Source: Hansfordia pulvinata
Taxonomy: Eukaryota > Ascomycota > Sordariomycetes > Xylariales
Reading direction: 5' to 3'
Assembly (NCBI GenBank): GCA_006538405.1
Contig: BJKQ01000013.1
Location: forward strand, 434,001 to 498,000
DNA: 64,000 nt
The notes beneath the pieces were generated by a model that was not told the DNA's origin, did not search any database, and saw only the letters and a list, made by a program, of their open reading frames with translations. The position numbers and the translations under genes are program-made. Below are positions 58,427 to 64,000 of the stretch, in pieces (position 1 is the stretch's first letter; every line of letters begins with the position of its first letter).

Positions 58427-59077
58427 ATGCCCGACATCACCAGGCCCGAGCCGGCGCGCATGCCCGGCGGCCTGCCCGGCCCGCCCAAGCTGCCCCCCGT
58501 CCCCGAGGGCTCGAGGCTGGTCAAGCGCCGCCTGGCCGCGCGCGCCCCGTCCTCCTCGGGCGCAGGCGGCCCCGCGGCCCCGCAGCGCATCTACGTCGGC
58601 TCCCGCACGCCCTTCCGCGCCGCCACCGCCCGCGTCCGCAAGCGCCTCGACCGCCTGCTGCGCGGCGCCTCGGCCTCGCACCGCGCCCACTCGGCCCGCC
58701 TCGCCCACGGCCGCAGGCACGCCTCCCTCGACCACCGCGTCCGCGCCATCCAGCAGCAGACCCAGGCCGCTGCCGCCGGCGGAGGAGGAGGAGGCGGGCC
58801 GGGGCTCGAGGACGCGGGCGAGGTCCTGGTCCTGGGCACGGGCAGGGCCATCCAGAAGGTCGTCAACATCGCCGCCTTCTTCCGCCGGCAGGGCGACTGC
58901 GCCGTCTCCCTGCGCACGTCGAGCGTGCCCGCCGTGGACGACGTCGTCAAGCGCGGCGGCGGCGGCGGCGGCGGTGATGAGGAAGACGACGACGACGACG
59001 AGCCTTTCCCCGGCGCCGAGGAGGACACCCGCCTCCGCATGGTCAGCTGCCTCGAGGTCTCCATCCGGCTGCGGTGA
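58427..59077 (+). CDS. POP7: RNase P/MRP subunit Pop7 (Rpp20), Alba-like, 216 aa
   Basis: Protein subunit of nuclear RNase P and RNase MRP (tRNA 5' maturation, rRNA processing), pairing with Pop6/Rpp25 on the RNA. Single exon. Seen: Pro-rich N-terminus (LPGPPKLPPVPEGSRLVKRR), IYVGSRTPFRAATARVRKRL (first strand and helix of the Alba fold, including the characteristic RVRKxLD), GEVLVLGTGRAIQKVVNIAA (Alba RNA-binding glycine loop), DCAVSLRTSSVPAVDDVV and the final strand RLRMVSCLEVSIRLR. Gly- and Asp-rich insertions separate the segments. The ATG is preceded by CCCAAG directly after the C22 run. Intact frame. Confidence 0.88.
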   Translation: MPDITRPEPARMPGGLPGPPKLPPVPEGSRLVKRRLAARAPSSSGAGGPAAPQRIYVGSRTPFRAATARVRKRLDRLLRGASASHRAHSARLAHGRRHASLDHRVRAIQQQTQAAAAGGGGGGGPGLEDAGEVLVLGTGRAIQKVVNIAAFFRRQGDCAVSLRTSSVPAVDDVVKRGGGGGGGDEEDDDDDEPFPGAEEDTRLRMVSCLEVSIRLR

Positions 59078-60244
59078 GGATGTGCGCTGGACTAGGAAGA
59101 TTCGAATAACAATTATCCTACTCTGTGCGTCTCGACGGCGCTGGCTATTCCGGTGTGGGGCCACTGGCAACGTGGGAAGCCCGAGGATTTGCCCGAAAAA
59201 CACCCAGGCTCGCAGCCGAGAGGCGCTTTCGGCCGCACCGCCTAAAGACCTGGCCCTGCGGACACCCGACCAGGCCCCGGCGTCAGCTTGGCTTGCTTTC
59301 CAGCACTATGCTGCCGACAATCTGTGCTCGGGAAAGGCTTGCAAAGAAGCCAAGGCCGCGCCTCTCGAGACTATTCGCCGTGCCCAGCAGCGTCTTTATC
59401 ACCCGGATGGCTCGATACGGTCCAGCTCAATGGAACGCGCTTGATACCGATGGACGGGGGCGCCAGTGCTCCGGTGGCAACCCGCTGGCCTCGGACGGGG
59501 GCCGAGTCACTCGAACGCGATTGTGAGCGGTTAGGTGGCTCTGACAAGAGTCTCCAGTCAGGCAGGCTTCAGGTGTCACGGTGAAAAATCCGTCGTCGCC
59601 ATCCACACATCAGAGCGCATCGTGCAACGGTTCTGTGCATCACAAAATTCTGAAATAACAGATACCCGCCCAGGTGGTCAGGGGTGGTTCGTCGCCGGGC
59701 GTGGGCTCGAAACTTGGAAAAGCCCTCAAAGTCAGTGACTACCCCACGATGACAGCCTTTGCCGCGTGTCGTGATGCTAGACAGTCCTTTTAGCCCTGCC
59801 TACCTAGCCACTCTTAGAGGGCTGACACGTAATGAAATAAATGACACAAGAATGCAGTCTGCCATTCTCTATAGATATGAGTCGTTATGCGTGAGAAACT
59901 GTCCGCATCATGGCATTGCGCGCCTGGTACTCTGGGAAGCAGTGCAGAATCGACTCTGGAAGGGGATCAAGTTCTGAAGTCGAACGCCATGTATTTACAA
60001 CAGCCATGAGATACGTCGTACATGTCGAGCTGTACAATCGGAACAGGCTGAGACCGCTAGCCGACCAGACCAGCGAGCTCTGGCCAATATCCAGGAATTC
60101 TCACCGATCAGATAGACAGCTGAAGTCAGTCTGTGGCTTCTGGGAACATTGCGCCTCTCCTCCCTCTCTCTCTCCCTCTCTTTCTTTCTTTCCTTTGTGA
60201 AACTGCTTGACTCCTCGTTCCCTTTCGTCGCCGTCCTCTTAATC
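59078..60244. other. 3' flanks of the convergent POP7 and P450 genes
   Basis: About 1.2 kb. No gene supported. A CT-rich tract (60150-60200) lies just past the P450 stop. Confidence 0.5.
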
Positions 60245-62773
60245 CTACTGGCCCGCGCCAGGAGCGGGCACCAGACGCACGCGCAGAGGCGACTTGTCCC
60301 AGACGATGAAGGCGTTGGCCTGGCGTGCGACCCAGCCGCGGCTGCTGCCGTCGGGCGCGTGGCGTAGGTCGAAGCTGCGGACGAGGCGGGCGAGGATGAG
60401 CCGCATCTCGAGGAGGGCGAGGCTGACACGGGGGTGGGTGGTGCTTGGGGGTTAGCTGAATTTCTTTCGCCGTGCCTTTCGTTTCTGTTTTTTTTTTTTT
60501 TTTTTAAAGTAGCCCAGGGCGTTGCTTTCATGGCGGGCGGGAGGAAAAGGAAGATGGCATGAACAGTGAAACGAAAAAGAAGGAAAGGGGGGAAGGGTGG
60601 TGGGCAAGGAAAAAGAAGAGGGCAAAAAGAAAAAAAAAGACTCACTTCTGCCCGATGCAGTCCCTCGACCCGGTGAAGAAGGGCTTGAAGGCCTCGCGCG
60701 CGTCGTTGGCGTACCGCGGGTCGCCGAGCCACCGCTCCGGGCGGAAGTCGTGCGGGTCCGTCCACAGCGACGAGCTGCGGTACATGGCGTAGGGCCAGAT
60801 TCCGACGATGGTCTATTTGTTTTTTTCGCGGACGAGTTTTGCGCGTTAGCGGGAGGCTTGACAGCTTCCACCCCTCTTTATCAAGCTCACAGACGAGACA
60901 AAAGGGGGTGGATGGGGAACCTGGGCTTAGACGCGGGTGCGCGGAAAAGAAGAGCAGAAACAGAAGAAAAGGGAGGGAGGGGGAAACAACAGATAGCGGC
61001 GATCTCACTGCTCCCCGACGGTCTTCACTTACACCCTTGGGAACAGGCACCCCGCTGACGACGGCGTCGCGGTCGGCGAGGCGCAGCGACGGCGAGCCGG
61101 TCTGGGGGAACAGGCGGAGGGCCTCGTCGACGCAGGCGCACAGGTAAGGGAGGGCCGCGGGATCCAGGTCGGCGGCGTCGGCGGCGGATGCCCCGCGGAC
61201 CTCGAGCTCCAGCTTGCGCAGGCGGGCCGGGTCGTCGAGCAGGAACGAGGTCGCGGCGGCCAGGGCGCTGGCGCTCGTCTCGGAGCCCGCGCCGACGATG
61301 GTGGTCGCGTTGCTGAGGATCTCGTCTAGGCTTTCTTCCTGTTTTGCGTGCGCGCGGGGGAGGGGAGGTGTCAGCTTTGTGAGGAGGGCCCGGGAGTTAC
61401 AGAGGACTTGGGCATCTGGGTCAAGACAAATACATATATATATATATATATAGAGGAGGGATGAGAGTACGTACTCTGCCGTCGTTGAGCTTGAGCAGCG
61501 GGTTGACCAGGTCAAGCCTCTCGCCGGCCGCGATGCGCTTCAGCATCATCGGCTTGACCATGTCGCGGTGGAGCTTCATGGAGCTCGAGGCGACCCTCTT
61601 CAGCAGCCAGTTGACGACGCCCGCCAGGCCGGGGTACATGTTGACGGCAGTCAGGTACAGCATGGCCTGGCCTCCTTCGACGACTGGGGCAGGGAGGCAC
61701 ACAAAAGTCAGAGAAACAGATTCCAAGAAAAGAATCCATGGACCAGAGACTATTTCCCAATCCCGGGACGTTGATGACCGAAAAAAAAAAGGGTAACAAC
61801 AACATACTAGCTTTAATCCAGGGGTGCAAGTCGTCGCTCTCCAGGCAGTGGAACGACTCGCCGACGGCCAGCTCGCAGATGATGTCGAAGACGACGTAGC
61901 GGTACCACAGCTCGAGGTCGATGAGAGACGACGCCCCGCCGCCACCACCGCAGGCTTTCTCGCCGAGCCGCGCCACGAACAGGTCGACGTAGCCGGCCAG
62001 GACGTGCTCCTGGGCGCGCAGGGACGCGTCGGAGAAGCCCGGGGCCAGCGCGCGGCGCAGGGCGCGGTGGTGCTCCTTGCTGGTCGTGTTCTGCACGTGC
62101 GGCGGCAGGAAGGCCGGGACGCCGTACATGCCCTTCCTGTCGGGGGGGAAATGCCCTCTCGTTAGATACTCGTGATGCCTGGGGGACTGTTTGGGTGGGC
62201 GGGGAGAAGAGGGAGAGCTCAGAGACGAGAGTGCAATGGAAAAAGGGGGTGCCCCCCCCCCCCCCCCCCCCGAGAAGAGAGAGGGCAAAAAAGAAAAAAG
62301 AAAAAAGAAAGGGCTCACTTACCACTTGGGCATCTCGGAGCCGCCGCCGCCCATGACGTCGCGCCAGGCGCGGGGGTCGACAAAGGCGAGCTCGCCGGGG
62401 GCGACGCGGACCACGGGGCCGTACGCCTCGTGCAGCGCGGGCGAGTCGAGCACCAGCCGCCCCCGGAGCATCGCCAGCGTCCAGGGCAGGCGGCTGGCGC
62501 GCCACAGGAGCGGGCCCGGGTACGCGGCCAGCGGGTGGAAGAGGAGGTTGTAGACGGTGCTGTAGGCGAGGTAGGCGACGGCCTGCGGGATTGGGTCTCG
62601 TTAGTAGTTACCTACTGACCCGCGATCTGGGTGGCTTTGGAGGGGAGGGGGGCGGGGGGGGCGCTGTCGCCTGGCGACCTATCGTGAGGACAAGACTCGA
62701 GACTCACTGCTGCTATCAGGGTCGCTGCGAGGCCCGTGGGCCCGACGCTCTGGGCGAGGTTGGCAAGGCCCAT
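60245..62773 (-). CDS. Cytochrome P450 monooxygenase, seven exons, 504 aa
   Basis: Haem-thiolate monooxygenase, probably ER-anchored, substrate unknown. Exons (minus): 62773-62708, 62582-62323, 62136-61808, 61683-61475, 61338-61033, 60812-60646, 60422-60245; 505 codons with every phase consistent. Seen: short hydrophobic N-terminus (GPTGLAATLIAAVAYLAYST), HPLAAYPGP hinge, HEAYGPVVRVAPGELAF, I-helix A305-G-S-E-T309, ExxR motif E360-A-L-R363, FRPERW at 413-418, and the haem loop FFTGSRDCIGQ with Cys442 as haem ligand. The HPLAAYPGP...YGPVVRVAP signature resembles fungal CYP65/trichothecene-hydroxylase-like P450s, a tentative placement. Introns contain an (AT)n tract (61433-61451), an 18-base T run and a 20-base C run. 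No frame problems. Confidence 0.95.
61433..61451. repeat. (AT)n microsatellite in P450 intron 4
   Basis: About nine AT units within the intron between exons 4 and 5 of the P450 gene. Confidence 0.85.
62252..62271. repeat. Poly(C) tract of 20 in P450 intron 2
   Basis: C20 on plus (G20 in the sense of the P450), between exons 2 and 3. Another G/C run of about 12 lies in the last intron of the dioxygenase gene (7640-7651). Confidence 0.9.
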
Positions 62774-63898
62774 GTTGGTCTCGGTTTTGCGATTCTGTGA
62801 TTCTGTGGTAATGGTAAGGATGGAAGCTGACTGCGCGCAACAGGAGGAGACTCGTGGTGTTCTACACCGTCCCTACCCGGCCGTGAGCTTACGGCAAGGT
62901 CACATGCTGGCTGACTGGCGGGCTGCGCCGGGTCGATCCGCTCGCAGGGGTTCGCGTCGGCCGGTGCAGGGGTGTGAAGCGGCACCGACACGTCGGAATC
63001 AGCCCGACCCGACGGCATCTTCCGCGCGCTCTCGGAAAGCCAAGCGTGGCCAAAGCTCAGCTCGGGCGCGAAGGTGGCCGGCCAATAATCGATCGTCGAG
63101 TTCAGGGGGGAGGGGTAGGGCAGGTATCGGGGATCGAATTAAGTCTCGGGCGTCAAGTCTCTTGGAAAGGCAAGTCGGGAAACAAGGCGCCAAGAAGGCG
63201 GATGGAGGTATGGCTCTTCAGGTCAGCCAACGCAGGCCTGGAGATTCGGTTATAGATAGACTGCTCGTCCGCAGGGTTGGAGTTGATAACCAGCATCGCT
63301 ATCAACAGAGACCATGCGTTTAATGCAGTACATCCACCATGTTACGAGACGTGATTCTCCACAAAGACTTGGGTTGACCCGAGAGCCGCAGAGAGACAGC
63401 CAAGATAGGGTGGGTGTGTGGTGGCTACAATGGCTGCCTGGATCCCTTGAAAGGCGAATTGTGCGCCCTCTCTATTACTCTACGTGGCTGTCCTCTTTTG
63501 GGCAATGTAGCCAAAATCAGAATCTGTGGGACTCTCGGAGGCGATGCGCCTGGTGGTCAGACAGTTCATACCTTACTAAGGTAAGCTACCGTCCCTACAT
63601 ACCCCATTCGAGAGGTGTCCGTCATTCGCGGTGGTCATGACCTGGGAGCCGTAGGTTGTCAGGAAGCCCCGGAACATCTCCATATTGCCAAGCAATGTCT
63701 CTGGTGGCAAAGTCCCCCCTCCTAAAAGACACGCACTGCGCCGCGCACGTGGATCACAGGTGCCTTAATCATCGTAAAGACTCGTGCTGCCCCAGCCCGA
63801 CAACCAGGCCGATCGCAAGAGGGCCGCCCAGCTGCTCGACGTGTGTGTCCTGCGCTCGCTCGCCCGGTGTGCGGCCGCACGTCGAAGAACGAGTGTCA
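62774..63898. other. P450 upstream region
   Basis: About 1.1 kb with no supported gene. It includes the P450 promoter and the 3' flank of the partial gene on the right. Confidence 0.5.
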
Positions 63899-64000
63899 TC
63901 AGTGTGACGCTACTATCTCCAAGGCTTTTTTCCTCGCCAGCAGAACGACGGCCTGACCGTCGGGGGCCCTCTCCACCTGGGCTGGGCGGCGAAGATGCGC
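63899..64000 (-). CDS. Possible 3' end of a further gene, cut by the window edge
   Basis: The last 102 bases on minus form an open frame with G/C third positions ending ERAPDGQAVVLLARKKALEI and a TGA at 63901-63899. It looks like a protein C-terminus, but 33 residues are too few to name a family. It lies just upstream of the P450 on the same strand. Confidence 0.35.
   Translation of the reverse strand, partial: AHLRRPAQVERAPDGQAVVLLARKKALEIVASH

Noticed and set aside
58006..59444. Long alternative open frames over POP7 (323 and 464 codons)
   Set aside because: Pro/Arg/Ala-rich shadow frames of the POP7 coding region; only the frame starting at 58427 carries the Alba-type motifs.
1..64000. 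tRNA genes and CRISPR arrays
   Set aside because: I looked for B-box-like GGTTCGAATCC words with cloverleaf context and for regularly spaced repeats and found none; CRISPR is not expected in a fungus.

Overview
The window is nuclear DNA of a filamentous ascomycete (Pezizomycotina), most likely a GC-rich Sordariomycete, possibly Hypocreales or a relative. The evidence is short spliceosomal introns with GT(A/G)NGT donors and CTAAC or CTGAC branch points, strong G/C preference at third codon positions, a Zn2Cys6 regulator, small secreted proteins, a GPI-type wall protein, and typical Sordariomycete RRM-fold paralogs. The species assignment is inference.

Layout, left to right. 1-1.84 kb: 3' part of a His/Gln/Ser/Pro-rich protein (-), running off the left end. 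1.85-7.6 kb: long repeat-rich intergenic DNA. 7.6-8.9 kb: phytanoyl-CoA dioxygenase-like gene (-). 11.4-14 kb: two small secreted proteins (-). 16.4-19 kb: Zn2Cys6 transcription factor (-, 5 exons). 19.7-21 kb: mitochondrial lipoyl synthase (-). 22.8-23.2 kb: small secreted protein (+, 2 exons). 26 kb: GPI-anchored wall protein (-). 26.4-33 kb: gene desert. 33.1-34.4 kb: decayed amidohydrolase/decarboxylase (-). 36.5-41 kb: two tandem RRM-like paralogs (+). 42-43.6 kb: proteasome subunit Rpn5 (+). 44.2-45.5 kb: FSH1-type serine hydrolase with polyglutamine insertions (-). 46.7-47.2 kb: ATP synthase subunit J/Atp18 (-, four tiny exons). 48.4 kb: EthD-like protein (+). 51.6-52.7 kb: NIPSNAP (+). 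53.9-55.2 kb: F-box protein (-). 55.9-57.4 kb: Rogdi/Rav2 (-). 58.4-59.1 kb: Pop7/Rpp20 (+). 60.2-62.8 kb: cytochrome P450 (-, 7 exons). 63.9 kb to the end: possible 3' end of another minus-strand gene.

Housekeeping genes (Lip5, Rpn5, Atp18, NIPSNAP, Rogdi, Pop7) are interleaved with accessory genes (secreted proteins, P450, dioxygenase, regulator, RRM paralogs). Mitochondrial functions recur (Lip5, Atp18, NIPSNAP), but nothing looks like an operon.

The most important technical observation is that six otherwise good genes each contain one or two places where the reading frame can be restored only by assuming one missing base inside a short G or C run. There are nine such sites plus one in the decayed gene, all with the same sign. 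This looks like homopolymer under-calling in the assembly rather than nine independent mutations, and it explains why simple ORF scanning breaks these genes. I did not find a convincing new multi-gene system. The best biological leads are the tandem RRM-like pair with a conserved DPCA tail, the polyQ-expanded FSH1 hydrolase with a possible targeting extension, the decayed decarboxylase locus, and the small secreted proteins.
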